Counted from the stretch's first letter, positions 1-8,376 are shown. The stretch: 13,457 nt of DNA from Salpingoeca rosetta (GCF_000188695.1 NW_004754926.1:1402883-1416339); one strand, 5' to 3'. A program made the numbers and translations. Notes: generated by a model from the sequence alone, not told the origin.

Positions 1-772
1 GCGCTCAACGCTTGCCTGCCCTCATCGACGATGACGAAGGCTGTAGCGCTTGTTTCGTGGGGCGAGTCCGCGGTCCAGTCGACGATGTCGGCGTGAATGC
101 GCTCGCCGGGCAACCTGTGTGCGCTCCGCGTGCTTGCTGACGCTGTGACGAGTGCTCTTGGTGACTGCGCACGTTGTACACTGCTTGCTGCTGATGGCGT
201 TGCGATCGTCGATGCCCATCAGCTTGCAGTACTGCTGCACGTCGTTGTCGTTGCGGTGGCCAAGCACATCATGCATCGATGGTGTGTGTGCCTTGCTCTG
301 GGCTGCAGGAGCTGCTGCGTGTTGCTGTGGTTGCTTGCAGGCATCGTTGGTGAGTCCGTGTGCTGTGGGTGGACCAACAGCAACAATGGGCCAGCATCGG
401 AGGCTGTTGCGCTCCTTCAGCTTGACCTCGGCTCCGTGGCTGAAGCGCACGTAGTGTCCATCAGCGCCATCACGCTGCGAGTGGCCCGTTGGCCTGCCGC
501 TGCTGTCCCTGGTCAGACGACCGAGGGCGATGAGGTTGGCCTGGCCCTCGGGCACGTAGAGGCACTCCTGCAACACAATCTGCATCGTAGCTCCGCTCGT
601 CGTGCGTGCATGCAACAGCACAGAGCCAACACCGCGCACGGGCACACGTGTGCCGCCAAGCGCAGTGATGTGGCGTGGATGGTGCTGTTGCAGGTGCGGT
701 GTCAGCTCCACGAAGGCGTCCTTGACGAAGGTGAGGTTGTTGACAGGCAAGTCCTGTCTGCTGAGTCATCAT
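1..772 (-). mobile_element. Ty1/copia retrotransposon pol fragment, frameshifted (protease tail, GAG-pre-integrase, integrase start)
   Basis: This is a degenerate Ty1/copia polyprotein fragment. Reading leftward from about 750, it shows the end of the aspartic protease region, including the characteristic ECLYVPEGQANLIALGRL stretch. A GAG-pre-integrase zinc-binding segment follows (His of MHDVLGH, then CTTC about 35 residues later). Near 97-118 the frame is lost; the integrase N-terminal part (HADIVDW) continues in another frame to the window edge. The protease active-site Asp-Ser/Thr-Gly is absent, and stops or frame changes lie at about 750-771. The open frame starts at a TTG with no usable ATG, so this is a relic and not a working gene. 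The element may continue beyond base 1. Family assignment is secure; the exact 5' limit is not. Confidence 0.88.
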
Positions 773-835
773 TGACCTCCCTTTTTCACGACACCACAAA
801 TTTGCACTCACCTCTCTTGTGTTCTGGAATGTTCA

Positions 836-940
836 CGTGATTTCCCTCCAACCTGTTGCACGTGCAGTGTTTAGCTTGTGTGGTTGCTCGGTGTTACATG
901 CTCTTGCATAACACACCACATAACCACACAACTCTCAACA
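836..940 (-). repeat. Candidate 5' LTR remnant and primer-binding site of the minus-strand copia element
   Basis: On the minus strand, TGTTGAGAGT begins at 940. The same 10 bases follow the polypurine tract of the plus-strand copia fragment at 1695. Leftward, a CAACA at 858-854 would mirror the TGTTG start. Three bases later comes TGGAGGGAAATCACG (850-836), shaped like a tRNA-complementary primer site beginning TGG. This is the expected order for a 5' LTR upstream of the pol fragment at 1-772. The implied LTR of about 87 bp is unusually short, and the gag region would have to be deleted. Only the 10-base match is directly supported; the rest is inference. Confidence 0.3.
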
Positions 941-1177
941 AACACTGCCACGTCACCACTTTGCGTTGTCGACAATTCTTGTCTTCTGCTCTGTTTCTTT
1001 CTGTTGGAGTGTTCATTCATCCTACATCCTTGTTTGCTTCACAACTCAAGTAAACACGCACAACTTCCTCTTACCAAGACAATCTCCCACACAGCACACA
1101 GCACACACAACACACAGCACACACAGCACACACACACACACACACAAGTCTCCAACAACAGTACCACCACCATGAAC
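941..1177. other. Non-coding spacer between the two copia fragments, ending in a CA microsatellite
   Basis: I see no gene here. The left half is pyrimidine-rich unique sequence. From about 1093 it turns into imperfect ACACAC/CACAG repeats with a pure CA run near 1124-1146, which stops just before the plus-strand RNase H fragment begins. It may be an untranslated or truncated element end, or host sequence. Confidence 0.5.
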
Positions 1178-1700
1178 TTGCAACACTTGTGTGCTACAGC
1201 GATGCCAGCTTCGTCACAGACCAGCTGACGGGCCGCTCCACGACGGGCTTCACCTGCTACATCAACGGCTGTCTTGTGTCCTTGTGTCTTGGAGCAGTCG
1301 GCTGCAACCCACGGTTGCGCTGAGCACCGCCGAGGCCGAGTGCATGGCCATCTCCGCTGCAGCGCAGGATGTCGTCTTCCTGCGGCAGCTGCTCATGGAC
1401 CTCGGCGAGCCCGAGGCTGGAGCCACCAAGATGCTGACAGATAACCAGGCGGCCATCGCCATCGGCAACGACCACGTCACCAAGCCGCGCACGAAGCACA
1501 TCCGGGTACGCCACCACTTCGTGCGGGAGCTCATCGCCGACGGAACCATTGTGCTGCAGCACTGTCCCGGCACGCGGATGGTTGCCGACGCGCTAACCAA
1601 GGCACTGGACAAGCAGACCTTCGAGCAGCACCTGCCACGACTAGTGGGAACATCGACGGCTGAGACGGAGCAGAGGAAGGCAGTTGAGGGGGAGTGTTGA
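1178..1700 (+). mobile_element. Ty1/copia RNase H fragment and 3' end of pol, with an internal frameshift
   Basis: This is the C-terminal part of a Ty1/copia polyprotein. The RNase H domain retains all four expected acidic positions: YSDAS near 1190, STAEAE near 1325-1342, LTDNQ near 1434-1448 and VADAL near 1580. The hallmark TKHIRVRHHFVRELI and DALTKAL segments are present. The first 30 or so residues are in a different frame from the rest because an 8-bp unit is tandemly duplicated at 1273-1288. Reverse transcriptase and everything upstream are missing, and the left edge abuts a CA microsatellite. The frame stops at 1698-1700, overlapping a polypurine tract, as in copia elements. It is non-functional as it stands. 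Confidence 0.92.
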
Positions 1701-1704
1701 GAGT
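1686..1704 (+). repeat. Copia polypurine tract and putative start of the 3' LTR
   Basis: GAGGGGGAG (1686-1694) is followed directly by TGTTGAGAGT (1695-1704). A G-rich polypurine tract immediately before a TG-initiated LTR is the standard 3' structure of Ty1/copia elements, and it sits just after the RNase H fragment. The LTR's right end was not found; CAACA at 1772-1776 is one candidate but would make the LTR only 82 bp. Confidence 0.6.
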
Positions 1705-2482
1705 GAGTGAGTTTCTGTTTTGTGTTGAGTCCTTCCTAATTTGCCTTCTCGTGTGGTTTTGTCTTGTTTGCCAACAACACCTGCTTTGTGGTTTTTCCGT
1801 TGGCAAACATTCCTTTCTCTCTGCTGGCATGTGTGCCAACTGCCTCTCCTCCCCTCCTCCTCATCCTGCACACGTGAGTTGTGTGCCATGTGTGTTATGT
1901 GTGTGTGCATGCTCGCCATGCTTGGCAAATGCCATGTGTGCGTGCCATGCAGTGTTGTGAAGTGTTGCCTGTTGTGTATGCTTGCCTGCAAGCATTCATG
2001 CCATGCCTAGCATTGCTCTGCGCGCATGTATGCATGCTGGTCGTTGTTTAGATTGTTTGTGTTCGTGCACACTCTGCCCATGTCGCCTTGACAGCGTCAT
2101 TCACTGTGTGTGCACTTGTCTTGTGTTTGTTTGAGCGTGCTGCCCGCGTTGATTTGGCAGCAGCTTGCTGTGTTTGTTCATTCTCCTTGTGTTCTTGTTT
2201 GTTGCGTTTGCCTACAGTGAACGCTCGCATCCCTTACTTTATTTCCTTTCCAAAGATGTTTCAAGAATCAATGAACAAAACAATGAATGGACCGTTCATG
2301 CTTTGTTCTTTTGTTTTACGTTTCAGAAGAAGCACCTCAACGCCACCACCCTCCGTTCGCTTGGTCCTTTGGGCGTGCATGTTTGGCTCCCATCTTGCTA
2401 CTTGCGGAAGCAAGCGTTGATTTGAGACCTCGGCCTCGCAACTGGTAGCCACTTTGGAGATAGACTGGGAGGCTCCTCGAAG
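1705..2482. other. Intergenic region with no gene recognised
   Basis: It contains GT-rich and ATGC/TGCATG-rich sequence, with short inverted repeats such as TGCTTGC/GCAAGCA at 1979-1994. Open frames on both strands are short, lack family motifs and have biased composition. The left part probably includes LTR sequence of the copia remnant. The right part should contain the 3' untranslated region of the minus-strand P450 gene that stops at 2483. Confidence 0.5.
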
Positions 2483-4745
2483 TCAACCCGCTGAAATGAA
2501 GTGTGAAGTGCGCAGGCACGAGCGATTTGTCAGACGTGAGTCAGTGATAACAAAATGAGGTGTTTCAGAAACACCCTGGACTGTAAATCCAGCAGGCGAA
2601 CGAATCAAGTGGACATGTGTGAGGAGGGAATACAGCTGAGTTGGTTGGTTACGGACGTTGATATGGTGCAGGAGTTGTCTGGCGAACATGAGAAGCAAAT
2701 GCCTTGCTAGAGGTTGGCCCATGCATCCTGTGGTCGCATGGTTGAACCGACAGTGCAGAGGAGACATGGGAAAGCCATTATTAGTGGCGTTCGCGTGGGT
2801 ATGTTCGTTCAGGACACGGAGTGGAAGAAGCATGTCACGCGATATTTTGGGGTGGCCAGCCAGTTGCCACGAGCAGCTGCGAGGCGAAAACCTACTGTCT
2901 GGTCCCCAGCCAAACGTCATGGGCTTGGGAAGCGAGGCATCCAGCCATCGGTCTGCATCAAATGCCTGACCATTTGGGAGCACAGAATGTGTTGGGAAGG
3001 TGGCAACATCAGATCGACTCTTAAAACCGCCGACGGCGTTGGATCAAGCGCGTAAGACAGGATGAGCATGGCAGTGCAAATGACACTTGCATCTGTACAC
3101 GTGCGTGTTGTCTTCATGTGTGTACGCGTGTATGCGTGCGATTACACAAGTGTGTGTGTGTGTGTGTGAATGTGTGCGATTGTGCGATCTGTCTACCTCT
3201 GGGTTCTTGTAGACGTCAGGGTCCTTGTTCATTTCACTGAAGATACACATGATGACTCTTTCGCCTTCAACTCTGTATGGGCCAATATTGCAGACTGCGT
3301 CCTGTGTGTGGGTTGGTAGCCAGAACGGATAACTGATGAGCAATTATCATCCATGGAGCTGTGTGATGGCAGCTGTGTGTAGCACAGGGGGTAGAGCATC
3401 GCAGTCAAGCTCAAGAGCACTCTGCTTGTACCTTCGGTAAGGTGCGCCTGGCGGCAAGGAACGGTGGATGCAGCCGCTCAGTCTATATGATGGTATACAT
3501 GGGGAGAGGTGGCGAGTGATGACGTGGGTGAGACAAAAGGCAAAAACAAATATCAAAAATAAGCGAGCGTGTTCGCCCGCGGCACTGCAAAGGTGGTTGT
3601 GTCGGCCACTTGCTGGATATCACCCCCTCACCTCTGTAAGAAAGCGTTCAAGAAACTGGTCGTCAGACCGAGCACGCTCGAGGGTATCAGGGTGGCTCGT
3701 GAACAGCTCGACCACCTGGTGTCAGCGCAAAGAGCAAGAGCGCGTGATAGTATGAGTGCATGCGTTTTGTGAGTGCTGTGAGTGCGTGACTCAGCATACG
3801 CGCACGTGGGTGTGCTCGGATGGATTGGAATGTACGAAGTGACAAGGCAGGAGATGAGAGCAAACGCGCATCGTTTGACGTGCCATGGACGTGAGAAGGG
3901 ACGCCAGGGCTTTTGGGATCAATGCAGAGATGAACAATAGCAAGTGTCGGCAAGTGACATCCAGGCCCTGGGATTGACAGGCCTGCAGGAAGGCAGCAGG
4001 GTAGAATCGGTGATGGGCGCATATTGTGTGCGCAATGAAGCTATGAAGGGGTGGGCAAAAACCGAGAAACACATCGTGCGAACGCAAGCCAGAACACACA
4101 ACAGCACGAGCACATCTGGACAAATGCACGAACGCGCACAACACACAACACAACACACACACACACACATTCAAAACACACACACACACATGACTGACCT
4201 GAACAATGTGGAACAGGAATTGCTGATGGGGCACAGGCTTGCAGCGCAAGATGCGACCCTTCAAAGGCAATCGATGGTTACGTTACATGTGTGTTGAGGG
4301 GAACAATGAATGAGTACACACGCACGAGAGCACACAGACAGACAGACAGACAGACAGACACACGCGCGCGCACACACAGACTGCGCACTGGTTTTGTGGT
4401 GATTGAAAGGGAAAGGTGTGAGTGAAAGTAGTAAACCTTGATGATTGTTTCGAGTTCCTCCTTTGCATCGAGTGCCTGATCGAGGCCAGACCCTTTGCCA
4501 AAGCCGAGATTGAGGCGAATTGGCAAGGAGGTGAGACCGTGCCTGCAAGCACACAAGCAAGGTGGGGTGCAACCGCGGTTATTGGTTGTGGCGTGCATGG
4601 ATGAGGAGCGGGCAGGATGAGGTCCACTTCTGAAAGCGCAGGGAGACAGATGAGGACAAATCACATGCACATACGCGCATGCGGTAAGATAAACGCGCGC
4701 GCACACAGACAGACAGACAGACACAGACAGACAGACTGACAGACT

Positions 4746-4783
<38 letters not shown>

Positions 4784-4926
4784 TTCAATCACCAGTGCGT
4801 CGTGATGAGCTGAGTCGCTCGATGTAACAGGTCTCTCTCGCCGTCCTGGAAGCATGTATATAGCAGAGGCAGGTGTTACATCGTACACGACACGCTGCGA
4901 CATCCACGGACTCAGTATCAGGCAGC

Positions 4927-4969
<43 letters not shown>

Positions 4970-5036
4970 CACACGCACACGCACACAAGCACAAACACAC
5001 AAAAACGCACACGGACAGACACACAAGCACAAGCAC

Positions 5037-5072
<36 letters not shown>

Positions 5073-6124
5073 TGCAGCACATGTATTCTACCTCAAGGCC
5101 AAGGAACAAGGTGAGTGTTGCTGCAACACAGAGCGCCTTGAGTTCCTGATACAGGTCAAAAGGCGCTTCTGCCTCACTCAGCTGCGTAGTGAAATGGGTG
5201 AGAGGGCGTGATGGACGTGCAGACACGAGAAATGGTCGTAAGACGAAATGCAAGTTTGTTGGCACTCGACAAGAACATCGCCACAGGGCAGTAAGCGCAC
5301 GGCCACAATGCACTGTTCGAAGAGCGGAGAGCGATGTCACGCACTTGTTGAACTTGCTGCCTCGCCCATGCCTCGAGTAGAGCCAGGTTCTCCGCACACG
5401 TCTCCGGGCGAGCAAATACTCGGTGCAGTGCTGCAATCTCTGGGTGTGCGCTGGACTTTGGCGTCAGCAGCATGCACTGGCTGCCATACACCTTCTCAAC
5501 GAAAGGCCGGTAAGCGGATGCACGATCAAGGACAGCCGGGCAGCCTGCAGGCTGTCGTTCGAGCTTGGCTGCTGTGGGTTGCTGCTCATGCTGCTGCTGA
5601 TGGTGCTGGTGGTGTTGGTGGTGGGCGCGCCCTTGCTGCTGCCTGTGCTTGTGATGCTTGCGATGTATCTGATGCTTGTGGTGTTTGCCGTGTTTGCCGT
5701 GTTTGCCGTGTTTGTGTTTGAGCTTGTGGTGTTGATGCGGATCAGTTGCATTGTCTGTTGCATTGTGCTGATGGTCCAGGCTTGAGCTTGCACTTCCTTG
5801 CTGCGCATGCGAGGATGATGTGTGTGCTTGTTGTGACTTGGTGTCGTCAGCTGCGTCCCTGTCGTCCTCCTTGCAGCCATCGTTGTCCTCCGTGTCTTGT
5901 GTATCGCCAGCACCAGCACCGCCCAAGAGGCACTGGCGGCCTGCGTTTGCGGAGCACACGACGATAGTCTTGGCGTTGAGTAGGCGGGTGAGGAAGATGC
6001 GGCCATGTGCTTCAATCTGGGAAGTGAAGAACGCTTGTGTATCACGCCACAAGCTAAAGCTCTGATCCCCAACCACAGCCCACCCAGCACTGCCAGGAGG
6101 AGAGGTGGTGCTGGTGGTGGACAT
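2483..6124 (-). CDS. Cytochrome P450, 11 exons, noncanonical I helix
   Basis: This is a haem-thiolate protein of about 586 residues. Exons: 6124-5345, 5181-5092, 4845-4793, 4542-4437, 4258-4199, 3982-3866, 3715-3632, 3482-3432, 3301-3197, 2965-2896, 2727-2483. All introns are GT-AG and all phases agree. In order it shows the PPGSAGWAVVGD N-terminal hinge, FLTRLL sheet, a His-rich insert (residues about 71-195), TSLPIRL, an I helix reading FISALIPKALAS, ETER (the ExxR motif split by intron 7), RLHPP, AFDADRW (meander) and FGWGPDRCMG (haem Cys codon 2723-2725). The style recalls CYP120/CYP26 enzymes, but the I-helix AGx[DE]T is missing. There is no membrane anchor before the hinge. The ATG at 6124 was chosen because it directly precedes the hinge. 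The exon 6 donor (3866, or a GC donor about 15 bases earlier) and the exon 5 acceptor are the weakest calls. Substrate unknown. Confidence 0.85.
4137..4190. repeat. CA microsatellites in P450 intron 5
   Basis: Imperfect CACAACACA repeats and two CA runs (about 4151-4168 and 4175-4190) lie next to the intron 5 donor at 4198. In the sense strand the intron begins GTCAGTCATG and then becomes a TG repeat. Confidence 0.9.
4335..4378. repeat. GACA and GCGC/CACA repeat in P450 intron 4
   Basis: Six GACA-type units are followed by a short alternating CGCGCG/CACACA stretch. It lies in intron 4 (4436-4259) of the minus-strand P450 gene. Confidence 0.9.
4698..4780. repeat. GACA and CA microsatellites in P450 intron 3
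   Basis: Tandem GACA units at about 4708-4747 lead into an uninterrupted CA run to 4779 on the plus strand. The block lies within P450 intron 3 (4792-4543), about 12 bases from its donor. Confidence 0.95.
4923..5070. repeat. CA/TG microsatellite block in P450 intron 2
   Basis: Two long CA runs on the plus strand (about 4928-4968 and 5037-5070) are joined by imperfect CACAAG/CACACG repeats. In the sense of the P450 transcript this is a GU-rich intron, 5091-4846. Confidence 0.95.
5540..5914 (-). repeat. His-rich low-complexity insert inside P450 exon 1
   Basis: Residues about 71-195 of the P450 interrupt the usual region between the first beta sheet and helix C. An acidic and Ser/Gln-rich part is followed by a Lys/Gly/His stretch and then a His/Gln stretch. 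The DNA has 9-bp repeats (plus strand GTGTTTGCC) at 5681-5707 that encode GKH units. It is open in frame throughout. A phase-matched GT donor near 5915 and a CTGCAG acceptor near 5541 mean it could also be a retained in-frame intron, although no pyrimidine tract precedes that acceptor. Confidence 0.75.
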
Positions 6125-6393
6125 GGCTGTCGTTGCCCTTGCCGTTGTGCCTTGCCTTGCCTCCTTCCAGCCTTGTGCCTTGCTTCTTGCTGTGTATGCG
6201 GCGTGTTTGTTGAGATTTGCTTGCTTGCTTGGCAGGACTTGCCGTCATCAGCGCGTCATGTCGTGTTAAAACTGCATGGAACCGGCCCACCGGTTGGTTT
6301 TTTGTTTGTGAGCACACGCCCACTCACGCTCACGCTCACGACCGGTGCAAACGATCCAACAACAACAACAACAACAACAACAGGACAGCAACC
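6125..6393. promoter_or_regulatory. Short divergent upstream region shared by the P450 and Stum genes
   Basis: The two ATGs (6124 minus, 6394 plus) are 269 bp apart and point away from each other, so both promoters and 5' untranslated regions must fit here unless unseen upstream exons exist. An AAC trinucleotide run (about 6358-6382) sits just before the Stum ATG and probably lies in its leader. No TATA box or named factor site was recognised. Confidence 0.5.
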
Positions 6394-7284
6394 ATGGCAG
6401 ACAAGGCAAACATGCAGCAGTCTCAGCAGCAGGCACCGCCTCCAGCGTACACTCAGCAGCAGCAAGGATACCCACCACAACAGGGTTACCCACCACAACA
6501 GGGTTACCCACCACAGCAGGGTTACCCGCCACAACAGGGTTACCCGCCACAACAGGGTTACCCACAACAGCAAGGATATCCCCAGCAAGGGTACTACCCG
6601 CCGCAACATGGGCCGGCAACAACAACTGGTTGGTGCAAGTCCAAGTGTTCAACCTGTGTGCGTGTGTGTTTGTGTGCATGTGCGTGTCTGTGTGATTATG
6701 TGTGCATGTGCGTGTCTGTGTGATTATGTGTGCACGTGTGTGTTTATGTGTGATATGAAGTGTCTTTGCTTGTCAACCGAATCAAATCTCACCTTACCAC
6801 CACACGCACCACGCACATTGCGGATGTGTTTCTTCTGTATGCAGTGGTTGTTCGCCGCACTGAGAGCAATGTTGTTGGCAAGGAGTTTATCCCCATCAGT
6901 AAGTTTGTCGAGGCTGAAGTTTGGTGTGAGGGCCGAGGGGTTGCTTTGTCTGTTGCACTTCTACGCACATACACATACAATGTACACAACAGCACTTGTA
7001 CGCACGGATACAACACATACAACACGTACAACACCCCCCCCCCACACACGCACACGCACACACACACACGCAGGTACAAACACACATACAATGTACACAA
7101 CAGCGCTTGTACGCACGGATACAACACATACAACACGTACAACACCCCCCCCCCACACCCACACACACACAAACAAACAGGGACCAAAACACATTGGAAG
7201 GACACAAACACACTTGTACTTCCGCCCGGGTGCCAACACACACACACCCAGGGGCGAAAGGCACAAACACACACACACACACAC

Positions 7285-7320
<36 letters not shown>

Positions 7321-7822
7321 ACAAACACACACGCAAACACACGCACACACAACACAATACAACATACATGCTGGGTTAGCTCACCTTCCCTTCCACCCTT
7401 TCCCCTTTGCCTCTTTCTTTCTCAACCCTTCTCGACTTGTCACTCATGAATCCCCAGTGCATCCCGCTGTTGCCGTGTTTCTGTGCATCGTGAACTTTTT
7501 GTTCCCTGGCCTGGGTACCATCATTGCGGGGTTCCTGGCGCTCTGCGGTGCCGCCAACCCCAACTCGGAGTCCCAGTCCGTCATCGCGACCTTCTGCGTC
7601 AACTTCTTCGTCGGCTTGCTTCAGCTCGCATTTGTTGTTGTGTTCCTGCTCGGGTGGGTGTGGTCCATCATGTGGGGCATCCTCTTTGTCGGCCAATCCG
7701 CTCAGTGGAACAACCCGGAGCACGTCGTCACCACCACCACCACAACCACGACTCAGCAGCAGCACCAGCAGTACCACCAACAACAGCAGTTCCACCAGCC
7801 CCCTCAGCAGGCGCAGAAGTGA
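6394..7822 (+). CDS. stum: SPEC3/Stum-family membrane protein, three exons
   Basis: This is a small multi-pass membrane protein of about 217 residues. Exons: 6394-6628, 6845-6898 and 7458-7822. The first residues are hydrophilic (MADKANMQQ), followed by seven GYPPQQ-type repeats. Exon 2 ([17 protein letters not shown]) has an exact TGCAG acceptor and a GTAAGT donor. Exon 3 has the family core: [22 protein letters not shown], then [12 protein letters not shown] and [10 protein letters not shown], giving two or three membrane spans. A Thr-run and Gln/His-rich tail follow. The N-L-x-PGLGT and GWxWSIxWG patterns are those of Drosophila Stum (mechanosensory transduction) and sea urchin SPEC3 (cilia). 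The exon 1 donor is uncertain: 6628/6629 or 6655/6656 both fit phase 1. Start chosen for its ACCATGG context. Function here is unknown. Confidence 0.85.
6466..6588 (+). repeat. 18-bp coding tandem repeat (GYPPQQ hexapeptide)
   Basis: Five near-identical 18-bp units (6466-6555) encode GYPPQQ. Two degenerate units, GYPQQQ and GYPQQ, follow, and then GYYPPQHGP. Variation between units is mostly silent (CCA/CCG, CAA/CAG). Pro/Gln/Tyr/Gly repeats of this kind occur in the cytoplasmic tails of cephalopod rhodopsins and in synaptophysin-like proteins. Confidence 0.95.
6673..6731. repeat. 28-bp tandem duplication in Stum intron 1
   Basis: Two direct copies of a 28-bp GT-rich unit ending in GTGTGATTAT lie in tandem, with a degenerate third start after 6728. 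It is intronic and non-coding. Confidence 0.9.
6971..7192. repeat. 111-bp tandem duplication in Stum intron 2
   Basis: ACACATACAATGTACACAAC occurs at about 6971 and again at about 7082, each time followed by the same GTACGCACGGATACAAC segment, a poly-C run and CA repeats. The copies are nearly identical, differing by a few substitutions and poly-C/CA length. The unit contains its own CA microsatellite. Confidence 0.9.
7262..7345. repeat. CA microsatellite in Stum intron 2
   Basis: A CA run broken by single CG steps (about 7265-7317) is followed by CAGGTACAAACACAC, a phrase also present at about 7073 in the 111-bp repeat. The intron (6899-7457) ends with a pyrimidine-rich tract and CCCCAG. 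Confidence 0.9.
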
Positions 7823-8376
7823 TCATGGGCAACGCGCATGCTCATGCTCGCTTTGGGTGAAGCGGTTGCAAAACCCATGCCTCTGATTACTCGCTTGATG
7901 TGCCATGTCCTGCCACTGTTTGTTTCCATGGTCACTTCACCGTTGCTCGAAGTTGGTGGGTTGCATCGTGTATCTGCGGTTGCCGCCATTTCACCGCGCT
8001 TGTCCCAGTTCAGTATGTTTGTCTCCTGCTCACTGTCGCTTGCCTCAGCCATTTTTGTTTGTGTGCCACCTTGCCTGCATCTGTTGCTGCCCTGCTGGTT
8101 ATGCACCTTTTGTCCGTGTCGAGATGTGGCCCTTTCTTCGTGTATGCGAGGCGACCACATATGCCGTCTGCTCTTTTGCCGTTTGCTGTTTCACTGCTTG
8201 ATTTCGTTCTCAATTATCACAACGTCTCGGTGAACACGTGCACACATGTACACAGCGAAACAGAGAGACAGAAACACAGAGAGACACACAAACAACCACA
8301 CACCCACACACACACACACAGACACGCACACAGACAGACAGACAGACACAGACACACACACACACACACTGTGGAA
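7823..8376. other. Intergenic region between convergent 3' ends
   Basis: The plus-strand Stum gene stops at 7822 and the minus-strand URI gene stops at 8377, so this stretch should hold both 3' untranslated regions. I found no family motif in any frame. No clear AATAAA was seen. The right part is microsatellite. Confidence 0.6.
8251..8370. repeat. GACA/CACA compound microsatellite
   Basis: GAGACA-type units are followed by CA runs, a GACAGACA block (about 8331-8350) and a final CA run up to 8369. It ends seven bases before the URI stop codon, so in the URI transcript the 3' untranslated region would begin with a GU repeat. Confidence 0.9.

Noticed and set aside
22..840. Plus-strand frame opposite the copia pol fragment as a host gene
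   Set aside because: The minus strand carries clear protease/GAG-pre-integrase signatures; the plus frame is an unstructured shadow.
2048..2452. Short frames downstream of the P450 as separate small genes
   Set aside because: None has a recognisable motif or supporting splice signals, and composition matches untranslated sequence.
4779..4894. Longer P450 exon 3 beginning CGTGTCGTGTACGATG
   Set aside because: It also fits phase, but the shorter exon (4845-4793) reads DGERDLLHRATQLITTHW, matches the usual P450 spacing between FLGLE and SLPI, and has a better acceptor.
4661..5436. Minus-strand frames rich in Cys-Val (CVCVCV) as possible cysteine-rich proteins
   Set aside because: They are translations of TG repeats inside P450 introns 1-3.
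6005..7822. A continuous 605-codon plus-strand frame that would fuse the upstream region, repeats and the Stum core
   Set aside because: It is open only because CA/GT repeats lack stops. It skips the conserved [17 protein letters not shown] exon and its good splice sites.
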